From Bordetella genomosp. 5 (lineage in GTDB: Bacteria > Pseudomonadota > Gammaproteobacteria > Burkholderiales > Burkholderiaceae_B): a stretch of 64,000 bases of DNA. Position numbers and translations under genes: made by a program. The notes beneath the pieces were generated by a model. That model was not told the origin of the DNA and made no database searches. It saw nothing but the letters and a program-made list of their open reading frames with translations. Below, one piece after another: positions 43,433 through 51,785 of this stretch. The stretch spans positions 682,001 to 746,000 of the forward strand of contig NZ_NEVN01000001.1 in NCBI RefSeq assembly GCF_002261475.1. Reading direction: 5' to 3'. Each line of letters begins with the position of its first letter. The stretch's first letter is position 1.

Positions 43433-45535
43433 TCAGAAGCTTTCCCAATCGTCTTCGGCCGGCTTGCCGCGCGGGGCGGGGGGAGGCGGCGCGCTGACGG
43501 AGGGGCGCGGACGGCGCGGCGTGCGGGCGTCGGTGGCGCTGGCGGCGCGGCCGGCGGCGGTCTTCGGCGTGGCCGGGCGCGCCGTGGCGCGTGCGGGGGC
43601 GGCCACGCGAGGCACGGCCTGTGCCGATGCGGTCGGTGCGGCGGGAGTCGATGTTGCTGTGGGCGATGTTGCGGCGGCCGACGCCCCGCCCGATTGCGAT
43701 GCGCCTGCCGAAGCGGTGCCTGCCAAAGGTGCGGCGGCGGAAGCTGGGCCGGCCGGCCCAGCCGACCCAGCCGATGCCGCGGCGGCCGATGCCGCGGCGG
43801 CCGATGCCCCGGCGGTCGGTACCGCGGCGGCCGGTGCCGACGCGGAGACGCGTGCGGGGGCCTGAGCGGGCGCGTGAGCGGGGGAAGTGGCCGCGGGGCG
43901 GGCGTGGGCCTGCCGCGGTGCGTGCACGGCGCCAGGCGTCGTTGCGGGCGCGGCATGCGACGCCGCGCTTTCTTCGCTGCCCAGCTGGAACACGCTGACC
44001 AGCTTCACCAGCGTGGCGGCCTGTTCGTTGAGGCTGGCGGCGGCCGCGGCGGATTCCTCGACGAGGGCGGCGTTCTGCTGCGTGGTCTGGTCGAGCTGGT
44101 TGATGGCGTCGCTGACCTGCGAGATGCCCTGGCCCTGTTCCTGGGCCGCGGCGCCGATTTCGCCGATCAGGTCCGCCACGCGGCGCACCTGGGTCACGAT
44201 GTCGGTCATGGTGCTGCCGGCTTCGGACACGAGCTGCGAGCCGGTCTGGACGTTGCCCACGCTGTCGCCGATCAGCTGCTTGATCTCCTTGGCGGCGCCG
44301 GCGCTGCGCTGGGCCAGCGCGCGCACTTCGCTCGCCACCACGGCAAAGCCGCGGCCCTGTTCGCCGGCGCGCGCGGCTTCGACCGCGGCGTTGAGCGCCA
44401 GGATGTTGGTCTGGAACGCGATCGAGTCGATCACCGCGATGATGTCGACGATCTTGCGCGAGCTGGCCGAGATCTGATCCATCGTGCTCACGACATTGCC
44501 GACCACCTCGCCGCCGCGCGCGGCGGCCTGGCTGGCGGAGCCGGCCAGCTGGGTCGCGGTCTGGACCGAGTCGAGATTCTGTTTGATGGTGGCGTTCATC
44601 TGCTCCATCGAGGCGGCCGTCTCTTCGACGTTGGCTGCCTGCTCTTCGGTGCGCTGGCTCAGGTCGCTGTTGCCGGTGGAGATCTGCGTGGCGCCGGTGG
44701 CGATCGATTCGCTGGTCTGGCGCACCTGGCTCACGAGGCGGGCCAGGTTGGCGCGCATGGTCTCCATGTTTGCCAGAACGCTGGTGTCGTCGCCGTCGCG
44801 GCGTTGGACGCGCACGCCCAGGTTGCCCTTGGCCACTTCCTGCGCGATCCGCGCGGCGTAGGCGGGCTCGCCGCCGAGGCGGCGCATGACGGAGCGCACC
44901 AGCGACAGGCCGAGAATCATGCCGATCAGCGCGCACAGCACGATGAGGGCGGTGAGCGTCCAGAACGTGCGCTCGACGGCGGCGGCCGCGTCTTCGGTGT
45001 CGAGATGCGCCAGCTCTTCCTGGCGCTTGGCCGCTTCCATCAGGATGTTGCGCGCGGCCACATGCAGTTCGGCCGAGTCCTTGTGCAGCACGGTCATGGC
45101 GGTCGGGTCGTTGCGATCCGCGAGACTCTTCACGTTGTTCACGGCGGCCTTGTAGCGCGTCCAGGTGTCGGCGAGTCTGCCGCCCAGCGCGCGCAGCGCG
45201 GGATCCTGTTCCTGCAGGAGGCGGTCGCGCGCCTGCAGCACCGACTTTTCCGAATCCTCGTTCAGCCGGAGCTCGTTCTGCCGCGCCTGTGGGTCCGTGT
45301 TCCAGATATAGACATACATGCGGCGGAAGTGCGTGGCGCCCTGGCGGGCGGCGTCGACCACCACGCGCAACGGCATCACGGTCTCGGTGTACATGGCGCG
45401 CTGCTTCTGGCTGATGCTCCAGAGCTGCTGCATGGCGATGGCGCCGACGGCCAACAGCGTCACGATGAAGAACAGCACCAGGGCAATCAGGCTGCTCCGG
45501 AGCGAGAGATTTTTGAGTTTGGACATGATGGACAT
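43433..45535 (-). CDS. Methyl-accepting chemotaxis protein with long Ala/Pro tail
   Basis: A protein of 700 residues. TM1 ([20 protein letters not shown]), a four-helix-bundle periplasmic sensor of about 140 residues, TM2 ([20 protein letters not shown]), HAMP ([20 protein letters not shown]) and a full cytoplasmic hairpin with tip [40 protein letters not shown]. After the hairpin there are about 180 residues of Ala, Pro, Ser and Thr, ending DDWESF. A terminal D/N-W-E-S/T-F is the CheR/CheB tether. The sensor belongs to the 4HB_MCP type; its ligand is unknown. The start could be either ATG 45535 or 45526. Confidence 0.9.
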   Translation of the reverse strand: MSIMSKLKNLSLRSSLIALVLFFIVTLLAVGAIAMQQLWSISQKQRAMYTETVMPLRVVVDAARQGATHFRRMYVYIWNTDPQARQNELRLNEDSEKSVLQARDRLLQEQDPALRALGGRLADTWTRYKAAVNNVKSLADRNDPTAMTVLHKDSAELHVAARNILMEAAKRQEELAHLDTEDAAAAVERTFWTLTALIVLCALIGMILGLSLVRSVMRRLGGEPAYAARIAQEVAKGNLGVRVQRRDGDDTSVLANMETMRANLARLVSQVRQTSESIATGATQISTGNSDLSQRTEEQAANVEETAASMEQMNATIKQNLDSVQTATQLAGSASQAAARGGEVVGNVVSTMDQISASSRKIVDIIAVIDSIAFQTNILALNAAVEAARAGEQGRGFAVVASEVRALAQRSAGAAKEIKQLIGDSVGNVQTGSQLVSEAGSTMTDIVTQVRRVADLIGEIGAAAQEQGQGISQVSDAINQLDQTTQQNAALVEESAAAAASLNEQAATLVKLVSVFQLGSEESAASHAAPATTPGAVHAPRQAHARPAATSPAHAPAQAPARVSASAPAAAVPTAGASAAAASAAAASAGSAGPAGPASAAAPLAGTASAGASQSGGASAAATSPTATSTPAAPTASAQAVPRVAAPARATARPATPKTAAGRAASATDARTPRRPRPSVSAPPPPAPRGKPAEDDWESF

Positions 45536-46054
45536 GCGACGGGGGCGCGGAATGCGCCCGCTACCCGAGCACTAGAGCACAGGATGTCGCAATGCAATAT
45601 GCGGAACTCCGGGCGAAAAAGCCGTATCGGATGCCTTTGCATTGGCGTCGTCCCGATATTCGGGATTACCCTAGTCCAAAGCGGCTAAGCCCCTGATATC
45701 AAGCGACTCTGCGGTCGGCAAAGACCCGGGGAGGACAAGCGACCAAAGGCGCGGAACCAGACCGGCGCCGGCATGGAATTGCTGCGTTGCAGCATCGGGG
45801 GCGCAGACCGCTTGGAGCCGGACGATGGGCGTTCGCGGCTCCGCCAAATGCAGCGCTACGCAATGGCGACGCGCGAGCAGGCTTTCGGCAGGCGTTCGTG
45901 GCTCCAACGCCGCGCCCCGCGCAGGCGCGCCCGCGAGCCGCGCGAGCGGAAGCTTTCGGCAGGCGTTCGCGGCTCCAACGCCGCGCCCCGCGCAGGCACG
46001 CCCGAAAGCCGCGCGAGCAAAATCTTTCGGCGGCCGCCTCGGCGGCGGAGGACC
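45536..46054. other. Intergenic region with 71-bp tandem duplication
   Basis: About 520 bp without a gene. It holds the chemoreceptor promoter side (A+T-richer 45590-45710) and the repeats at 45882-46023. Confidence 0.6.
45882..46023. repeat. Two 71-bp tandem repeats
   Basis: Each unit starts CTTTCGGCAGGCGTTCG and contains GGCTCCAACGCCGCGCC and GAGCC/AAGCC-GCGCGAGC. Units 45882-45952 and 45953-46023 differ at a few positions. A third start (CTTTCGGCGG) follows at 46024, and a related piece (GGCGTTCGCGGCTCC) precedes at about 45828. Confidence 0.88.
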
Positions 46055-46408
46055 CTAAGCCGCCGTCCAGACGGCCAGTTCGTAGCCGTCGGGATCGATG
46101 AAATGGAAGCGGCGGCCACCCGGGAATGCGAAGACCGCGCGGCTGATCGTGGCGCCGGCGGCTACCAGGCGCTGCTGCGTCGCGTCCAAATCGTCGGCGT
46201 ACAGAATGACCAGCGGGCCACCCGGGCGCACCGGTTCACCGGTGGTGAAGCCGCCCTTGAGACGGCCGTCGTTGAACTCGGTGTAGGTCGGCCCGAAGTC
46301 GATGAAGCTCCAGCCGAACGCCGCGCCATAGAACGCCTTGCTGCGCGCGATATCGGAGACGTTGAATTCGATGTTGTCGATCTGACGGTCGGGGCCGGCC
46401 TGGCTCAT
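46055..46408 (-). CDS. VOC-family (glyoxalase/bleomycin-resistance fold) protein
   Basis: A protein of 117 residues. One VOC module pair: DNIEFNVSDIARSKAFYGAA, then FGWSFIDFG, GGPLVILYADDLDATQQRLV, and the end GGRRFHFIDPDGYELAVW. The first strand carries Glu instead of the His common in glyoxalase I, so metal use may differ. It starts at 46408 (MSQAGPDR). It lies 137 bp downstream of an aldo/keto reductase on the same strand. The substrate is unknown. Confidence 0.83.
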   Translation of the reverse strand: MSQAGPDRQIDNIEFNVSDIARSKAFYGAAFGWSFIDFGPTYTEFNDGRLKGGFTTGEPVRPGGPLVILYADDLDATQQRLVAAGATISRAVFAFPGGRRFHFIDPDGYELAVWTAA

Positions 46409-46545
46409 GGTGTGTCCTGGTGATAGGAAAGGACGCCATTGAAGCACGACAGGCCCGGGCCTGGCCGCGGCGCGGCCCGGCCCGGAAACGCGGGTCGGCG
46501 AAACGCGGCGCGATGAGCTATCCGGCCGCGTTTCGGAGACCCGTC

Positions 46546-47595
46546 TCAGGGCGCCGGGTTGGGGTGGCGCGTGTGGATCTCGTCGATGGCCTTCCAGAGG
46601 TCTTCGTCGATGCCGACATCGACGCTGTCGATGTTTTCCTTGAGCTGTTCCAGGTTCGTGGCGCCGATCAGGTTGCTCGTGACGAACGGGCGCTCGTTCA
46701 CGAAGGCCAGCGCCAGGTGCGTGGGCGACAGGCCGCGCGCACGGGCCAGTTCGACGTAGTCGCGCGTGGCGGCTTCGCTCTCCGGGTTGCTGTAGCGGGT
46801 AAAGCGCGTGAACAGCGTGAGGCGCGCGCCCGCCGGCTTGGCGCCGTCGAGGTACTTGCCGCAGAGCATGCCCATGGCCAGCGGCGAGTAGGCCAGCAGG
46901 CCCACGTCTTCGTGATGGCTGAACTCGGACAGGCCCAGCTCATAGGTGCGGTTGAGCAGGCTGTAGGGATTCTGGATCGAGGCGATGCGCGGGAGCTTGT
47001 CCACCTCGGCGTGCTTGAGGAACTGCGCCACGCCCCACGGCGTTTCGTTGGAGACGCCGATGTGGCGCACCTTGCCCTGGCGCACGAAGTCCTGCAGGAC
47101 CTCGAGCGTTTCGGCGATCGGCACGGTGTGCTCGTCGTCGACGTAGGGGTAGTAGGGGCGGCCGAAGGTGGTGGTGGTGCGATCGGGCCAGTGCAGCTGG
47201 TACAGATCGAGGTAGTCCGTCTGCAGGCGCTTGAGACTGGCATCGAGTGCTTCGGTCAGGTTCTTGCGGTCGAGGTAGGTCTTGCCGTCGCGGATATGGC
47301 CGGGGCGCTTGGGGTCGCGGACCGGGCCGGCGACTTTGCTCGCCAGCACGATGTCCTTGCGGCGGCCGGTCTTGGCCAGCCAGGTGCCGATGTAGGCCTC
47401 GGTGCGGCCCTGGGTCTCGGGCTTGGGCGGCACCGGATACATCTCGGCGGTATCCACCAGGTTCACGCCGCGCGACAGGGCGTAATCGAGCTGTTCGTGC
47501 GCTTCTGCCTCGGTGTTCTGTTCGCCCCAGGTCATGGTGCCCAGGCCGATGAGGCTCACCTCGAGGTCGGTGCGGCCGAGTTTGCGGTATTTCAA
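46546..47595 (-). CDS. Aldo/keto reductase (Tas-like)
   Basis: A protein of 349 residues. AKR features: KYRKLGRTDLEVSLIGLGTM, NLVDTAEMYPVPPKPETQGR (catalytic Asp, Tyr), VLASKVAGPVR (catalytic Lys), LYQLHWPDR (catalytic His) and FVTSNLIGATNLEQLKENID. Length and the PVPPKPETQG segment match E. coli Tas-type reductases. It reduces aldehydes or ketones with NADPH in the cytoplasm. GGAG lies about 13 bases before the ATG. Confidence 0.9.
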   Translation of the reverse strand: MKYRKLGRTDLEVSLIGLGTMTWGEQNTEAEAHEQLDYALSRGVNLVDTAEMYPVPPKPETQGRTEAYIGTWLAKTGRRKDIVLASKVAGPVRDPKRPGHIRDGKTYLDRKNLTEALDASLKRLQTDYLDLYQLHWPDRTTTTFGRPYYPYVDDEHTVPIAETLEVLQDFVRQGKVRHIGVSNETPWGVAQFLKHAEVDKLPRIASIQNPYSLLNRTYELGLSEFSHHEDVGLLAYSPLAMGMLCGKYLDGAKPAGARLTLFTRFTRYSNPESEAATRDYVELARARGLSPTHLALAFVNERPFVTSNLIGATNLEQLKENIDSVDVGIDEDLWKAIDEIHTRHPNPAP

Positions 47596-47848
47596 GTCGA
47601 TGCTCCGTAATGCGAAGAAGGGGAGGCGAGGCCCGCCGGGCCCCGTCGCGTGGACCCGATCTTACTCGCCATGAGGCGTCGTTCCGGTCCTTGCGCCACG
47701 CGGCGCAGGGGTTTAAGCGTGCCGACAGTTCGCCATGGATGCTCGCAAGTCTGCGATGGTGCGGCTACAAATTGTCGCTGGCCAGACACACGCCGCTTGC
47801 TAGGATGATCCGGCCGGCATATGCCGGTTATTACCCGAGGAGGTCGTC

Positions 47849-48508
47849 ATGCGAGCAAAAACAATACTTGGACGCGTCGCCGTCATCGGCGTGGCAGGCG
47901 CGCTGCTGGCGGGTTGCGCCACTCCGCAACAGACCAACACCGCCGTCGGCACGGGCGCGGGCGCCGCCGTGGGCGCGGGCATCGGTGCGTTGATCGGTCA
48001 GGGCAAGGGCGCGGCGATCGGCGCCGGCATCGGCGCGGTGGCGGGCGGCCTCGTCGGCTACAACTGGAAGGCGGTGCGAGACGACGTTCAGCAGTCGGCC
48101 CAGCAGTCCGGCGCGGCCTCGCTCGGCGTGGATGTGGTCGAGATGCCGGACGGCACGCTCAAGGTCAATCTGCCGGGCAATGCGTCGTTCGACACCGACA
48201 AGTACGTGCTCAAGCCCGTGATGCTGCCGGTGCTCGACAGCGTGGCACGGGCCCTGGCCCAGCATCCGGAACTGCGCACCAAGGTCGTCGGCCACACCGA
48301 CAGCACCGGCGCGCTGGCGCATAACCAGACGCTGTCGGTCAATCGCGCACGCGCCGTGACCGATTACCTGGGTCAGAAGGGCGTGGCGCAAAACCGCATG
48401 AACGTCGAGGGCCGCGGTCCGAACGACGCCATCGGCGACAACAACACGCCCGAGGGCCGTGCGCTCAATCGCCGCGTCGAAGTCTACCTGTACGCGGTCA
48501 AGCAATAA
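47849..48508 (+). CDS. OmpA-family lipoprotein (YiaD-like)
   Basis: A protein of 219 residues. The lipoprotein signal peptide ends in the lipobox LLAGC. A glycine-zipper region (GAGAAVGAGIGALIGQGKGA; IGAGIGAVAGGLVGYNW) follows, then the OmpA peptidoglycan-binding domain (SFDTDKYVLKP; VVGHTDSTGALAHNQTLSVN; RVEVYLY). It anchors the outer membrane to peptidoglycan. GGAGG precedes the ATG. Confidence 0.92.
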   Translation: MRAKTILGRVAVIGVAGALLAGCATPQQTNTAVGTGAGAAVGAGIGALIGQGKGAAIGAGIGAVAGGLVGYNWKAVRDDVQQSAQQSGAASLGVDVVEMPDGTLKVNLPGNASFDTDKYVLKPVMLPVLDSVARALAQHPELRTKVVGHTDSTGALAHNQTLSVNRARAVTDYLGQKGVAQNRMNVEGRGPNDAIGDNNTPEGRALNRRVEVYLYAVKQ

Positions 48509-48572
48509 CGCGGCGGGATCGTGGCGGCCGATGGCGTAACATGAAGTTCGAATCACCACGCCAGGAGCCGCC

Positions 48573-48899
48573 ATGAGCATGCTGCCTCCCGCGCCGATCG
48601 GCGCCGCCTACGCGCTGCCCGCCCTGACGGGCTGGCAGGCGCATTCCACCCGCGACGCGCTGCAGAAGCGTTACCGCTTCGAGAGCTTCAACCAGGCTTT
48701 CGGCTTCATGACCCATGTGGCGCTGTTCGCCGAGCGCCTCGATCACCATCCCGAATGGCGCAACGTCTACAACCGCGTCGACGTGCTGCTGACCACGCAC
48801 GAAGCCGGCGGCGTGACCGAGCTCGACGTGCGCATGGCGCAGTTCATGGATGAGGCCGCCGCGCGCCTGGGCGGCGTGGGCCTGGCGGTACCCGACTAA
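48573..48899 (+). CDS. phhB: 4a-hydroxytetrahydrobiopterin dehydratase (pterin-4a-carbinolamine dehydratase)
   Basis: A protein of 108 residues. The family block FNQAFGFMTHVALFAERLDH and HHPEWRNVYNRVDVLLTTHE contains the catalytic His-His-Pro and Trp. It recycles the pterin cofactor of aromatic amino-acid hydroxylases. AGGAG is ahead of the ATG. There is no phenylalanine hydroxylase gene nearby. A bidirectional terminator follows. Confidence 0.92.
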   Translation: MSMLPPAPIGAAYALPALTGWQAHSTRDALQKRYRFESFNQAFGFMTHVALFAERLDHHPEWRNVYNRVDVLLTTHEAGGVTELDVRMAQFMDEAAARLGGVGLAVPD

Positions 48900-48926
48900 G
48901 CCCGGCGCGCCCCTCGCCTGAAAAGC

Positions 48927-48952
48927 AAAAAGCCCGGCGAGCCGGGCTTTTT
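48927..48952. terminator. Bidirectional terminator
   Basis: A perfect stem AAAAAGCCCGGC / GCCGGGCTTTTT with a GA centre, between the convergent phhB and coiled-coil membrane-protein genes. Confidence 0.9.
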
Positions 48953-48969
48953 GCCGTGGGGACCGGAGG

Positions 48970-49674
48970 TCAGCCGCGCACGTTGTAGATGCGGATGGCG
49001 ACCTGCTTGTCCTGCGCATCGAGCACGCGGATCGTGACGGTGCGCGCGTTGTAGTTGTCGGGCAGCGGCATCACGCCTTGCGCGTGATCGTAGCGGGACA
49101 GGTTGAGCGGCATCGGATCGGATTTGACGCGATCACGCCGGCCGTTGGAATACGTGCCGTCGATGTCGAGCTCGACCTTGCCCTTGAACGTGTTGTCGGT
49201 GACGTTCTCGCGCATCACGAGGATCTGGTAGGCGAGCCCGCCCGGCTGTTTGCGGAACGACGCGGCGCGTACGCCGATGTCGCCGCCGCGCGGATCCGGC
49301 GGCATGGCGTCCTGGAACAGCACGAGCTCCTGGTTCAGCTCTTCGATGCGGCTCTTGGCCTTGCCCAGGTCCGTGGTCAGCGTTTCGTGGGTGCTTTTGT
49401 TGTTGTCACGCTGGGTGATGGCCTCGTCGAGCTGCGCCTGCAGGCGCTGGCGCTCGACGTTCGACGCGCTCAGCTCGGTGTGCAACTGCTCGGATTGCTC
49501 GACGGTCAGGCGTTGCGGACCGTAGTTGGTCTGCAGGAACAGCACGCCGCCCGCACCGAGGCCGATGCCCACCAGCAGCAGCACCAGCCAGCGCGGCATG
49601 CGGCGCTGACGCTTGCCAGGTTGATAGACCGATGGCTTGAAAACCGATCGTTGCGAGCGTCCGAACATCCCCAT
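48970..49674 (-). CDS. Membrane-anchored coiled-coil protein (DUF6776-like)
   Basis: A protein of 234 residues. A basic N terminus, one membrane span (MPRWLVLLLVGIGLGAGGVL), a coiled coil of about 75 residues (EQSEQLHTELSASNVERQRL; LGKAKSRIEELNQELVLFQD), then a C-terminal beta domain (ASFRKQPGGLAYQILVMREN; RTVTIRVLDAQDKQVAIRIY). This layout matches a family of unknown function common in Burkholderiales. It is upstream of nothing obvious on its strand; murU/amgK lie behind it. Confidence 0.75.
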   Translation of the reverse strand: MGMFGRSQRSVFKPSVYQPGKRQRRMPRWLVLLLVGIGLGAGGVLFLQTNYGPQRLTVEQSEQLHTELSASNVERQRLQAQLDEAITQRDNNKSTHETLTTDLGKAKSRIEELNQELVLFQDAMPPDPRGGDIGVRAASFRKQPGGLAYQILVMRENVTDNTFKGKVELDIDGTYSNGRRDRVKSDPMPLNLSRYDHAQGVMPLPDNYNARTVTIRVLDAQDKQVAIRIYNVRG

Positions 49675-49882
49675 GCGAGCAAACTTCCTTCAATGCGTGT
49701 CCGCCGTGGCCGCGAGGTTCGCGGTGCCGGCGATTTCGATAAAGTGCCAGAGGATACCGCGAGGCGGGGCCCGGGTCTTCATCTGACAATTCTGGTTTCT
49801 TACGTAGATACCGTGAAATACGGGACGTACGTAGCCGATCTGGGACAAAAAGCAGCCCAGTGCGTCACGACACACCGGCCGA

Positions 49883-50575
49883 TCAAGGCGCCGTGCGCAG
49901 TGCGCTGTCGAGTTGGGCGAGACGCTCCGGGGTGCCGACGTCGGTCCAGCGGCCCGGATGACGGGCGCCGCCCACCTGCCCGCGACCCATGGCTGCGCGC
50001 ATCAGCGGCGCCAGCGGCGCGGCGACGCCCGCCTCGAGTCCGGCAAACATGGCCGGATCGTAGATGCCGATGCCGGCATAGGTCAAACGGGGCTCGGTCG
50101 CGGGCGCGTCGGCGACGCGTCCGTCCGCCAGGGCGAAATCCCCGTGCGGATGCTGCGGCGGGTTGTCGACCAGCAGCAGCCAGGCCTGATCGCCCCGGGC
50201 GCGCAGGGCCTGCGCACGCGGCGCGGCCTCCGCCGGATCCCAGTCGCACCAGACGTCGCCGTTGATCACCAGGAACGGCTCCGTTCCGAGCAGCGGCAGC
50301 GCCTGGACGATGCCACCGGCGGTCTCGAGCGCTGTCGCTTCGGCCGAGTAGCGGATGCGCACGCCCCAGGGCGTGCCGTCGCCCAGGCGGGCTTCGATCT
50401 GGGCGCCCAGCCAGGCGTGATTGATCACGACATCGCGCAATCCCGCCGCCGCCAGCCGCTCGAGATGCCAGACGATCAGCGGCTTGCCGGCGACCTCGAG
50501 CAGGGGTTTGGGGGTGTGGTCGGTGAGGGGGCGCATGCGCTCCCCGCGCCCGGCCGCAAGAATCATCGCGCGCAT
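49883..50575 (-). CDS. murU: N-acetylmuramate alpha-1-phosphate uridylyltransferase MurU
   Basis: A protein of 230 residues. Nucleotidyltransferase start MRAMILAAGRGERMRPLTDH with TPKPLLEVAGKPLIVWHLER, then FLVINGDVWCDWD (metal site) and the end GRWTDVGTPERLAQL. It makes UDP-MurNAc from MurNAc-1-phosphate in the peptidoglycan-recycling shortcut that bypasses fosfomycin-sensitive MurA. The start at 50575 lies 10 bp after the amgK stop. AmgK next door makes its substrate. Confidence 0.92.
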   Translation of the reverse strand: MRAMILAAGRGERMRPLTDHTPKPLLEVAGKPLIVWHLERLAAAGLRDVVINHAWLGAQIEARLGDGTPWGVRIRYSAEATALETAGGIVQALPLLGTEPFLVINGDVWCDWDPAEAAPRAQALRARGDQAWLLLVDNPPQHPHGDFALADGRVADAPATEPRLTYAGIGIYDPAMFAGLEAGVAAPLAPLMRAAMGRGQVGGARHPGRWTDVGTPERLAQLDSALRTAP

Positions 50576-50585
50576 CCGGGATCCC

Positions 50586-51626
50586 TCAGAAGGTGTAGCC
50601 GACCTTGACCTCGCGGTCATCGAGCTTGTCGAGCAGGCGCAGCAGCGGCGTGAAGACGCCATAACGCTGCGCGACCTGACGCACATAGGCGTTCATGCGC
50701 GGCATGTGGGCCAGGTAGTGCGCCTTGCCATCGCGGTGGTTGAGCCGCGCGAACACGCCCATGATGCGCAGGTTGCGCTGCAGGCTCATCCATTCGTAGG
50801 CGCGATGGAACTCGGCGAAATCCGGGTCGACGGGCAGGCCGGCGGCGCGCGCCAGCTCCCAGTAGCGGATCGCCCAGTCGAGCTGTTGCGGCTCTTCCCA
50901 GGTGGTGCGGGCGTCGGTCACGAGCGAGGCCAGGTCGTAGGTGATCGGGCCGGCCAGCGCGTCCTGGAAGTCGAGGACTCCCGGATTGGGACCGTAGGCC
51001 GCCTCGTCGCAGACCATCAGGTTGGGCGAGTGATAGTCGCGATGCACCAGTACCGTGGGCTGGCTGCCGTTGGTCTGCGACAGCAGCGTGAAGATCTGCT
51101 CGAGCGCGGCCGTGGTGCGTTCGTCGAGCGTGACGCCGTGGTGCACGCCCACGTACCACTGCGGAAACAGCGTGAGCTCGTCGCGCAGGCGCGCCGTGTC
51201 GTAGGTGGCCAGGCCGGTGGTGGCGGCCTGCTGCAGCTTGACCAGCGCGGCCAGGGCGTCGCGGTAGAGCGCTTGTAACTGGCGATCGTCGATGCCGGCC
51301 TGGATGCGGTGGTAGTAGGTGTCGCGGCCGAGGTCGGTCAGGAGCAGGAAGCCCTGGCCGGCATCCTGCGCCAGGATGCGCGGCACGTTCAGGCCGGCCT
51401 CGAGCAGCAATCCGTCGACGTGCACGAACGGCCGCACGTCTTCGTGGGGCGGGGGCGCGTCCATCACCACGAGGGTGCCGGCGGCGGCCTGCAGGCGGAA
51501 GTAGCGGCGGAAACTGGCGTCGGCGGAAGCGGGCGCCAGGGTGTCGAGGTGCAGGCCGAGGTCGGCGGGCAGGCTTTGCAACCAGGCGCGCAACAGCGCC
51601 TGGCGGGGATCGTCGGGGGTGTTCAA
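50586..51626 (-). CDS. amgK: Anomeric MurNAc/GlcNAc kinase AmgK
   Basis: About 346 residues if the TTG at 51626 is the start. An aminoglycoside-phosphotransferase fold: ASADASFRRYFRLQAAAGTL, QGFLLLTDLGRDTYY, VLVHRDYHSPNLMV (catalytic loop His-x-Asp-x5-Asn) and GVLDFQDALAGPITYDLASL (metal Asp). It phosphorylates MurNAc at C1 for MurU. An alternative ATG at 51719 adds 31 poorly conserved Pro-rich residues and would cover the -10 of the lptD promoter, so the shorter form is preferred with low certainty. It is divergent from lptD. Confidence 0.88.
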   Translation of the reverse strand: MNTPDDPRQALLRAWLQSLPADLGLHLDTLAPASADASFRRYFRLQAAAGTLVVMDAPPPHEDVRPFVHVDGLLLEAGLNVPRILAQDAGQGFLLLTDLGRDTYYHRIQAGIDDRQLQALYRDALAALVKLQQAATTGLATYDTARLRDELTLFPQWYVGVHHGVTLDERTTAALEQIFTLLSQTNGSQPTVLVHRDYHSPNLMVCDEAAYGPNPGVLDFQDALAGPITYDLASLVTDARTTWEEPQQLDWAIRYWELARAAGLPVDPDFAEFHRAYEWMSLQRNLRIMGVFARLNHRDGKAHYLAHMPRMNAYVRQVAQRYGVFTPLLRLLDKLDDREVKVGYTF

Positions 51627-51703
51627 GGAGCCGTCTCTAGAGGGAGCAGGGGGCAATTTCGGGACGCGCGAAATCCCGTAGGCCGGGGGTCGCGCGGCTT
51701 CTC

Positions 51704-51709
51704 TATAAT
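51704..51709 (+). promoter_or_regulatory. -10 element ahead of lptD
   Basis: TATAAT at 51704-51709 in otherwise G+C-rich DNA, about 75 bp before the lptD start. No good -35 is visible, so it may rely on an extra activator or another sigma factor. Confidence 0.5.
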
Positions 51710-51785
51710 ACCGGGTCATTCCAGCCCCGGTGGCCGCCTTGTGGCGGGCGGGTATTCTCTGTCACAAGGTTTTCGACTCGTGCAA

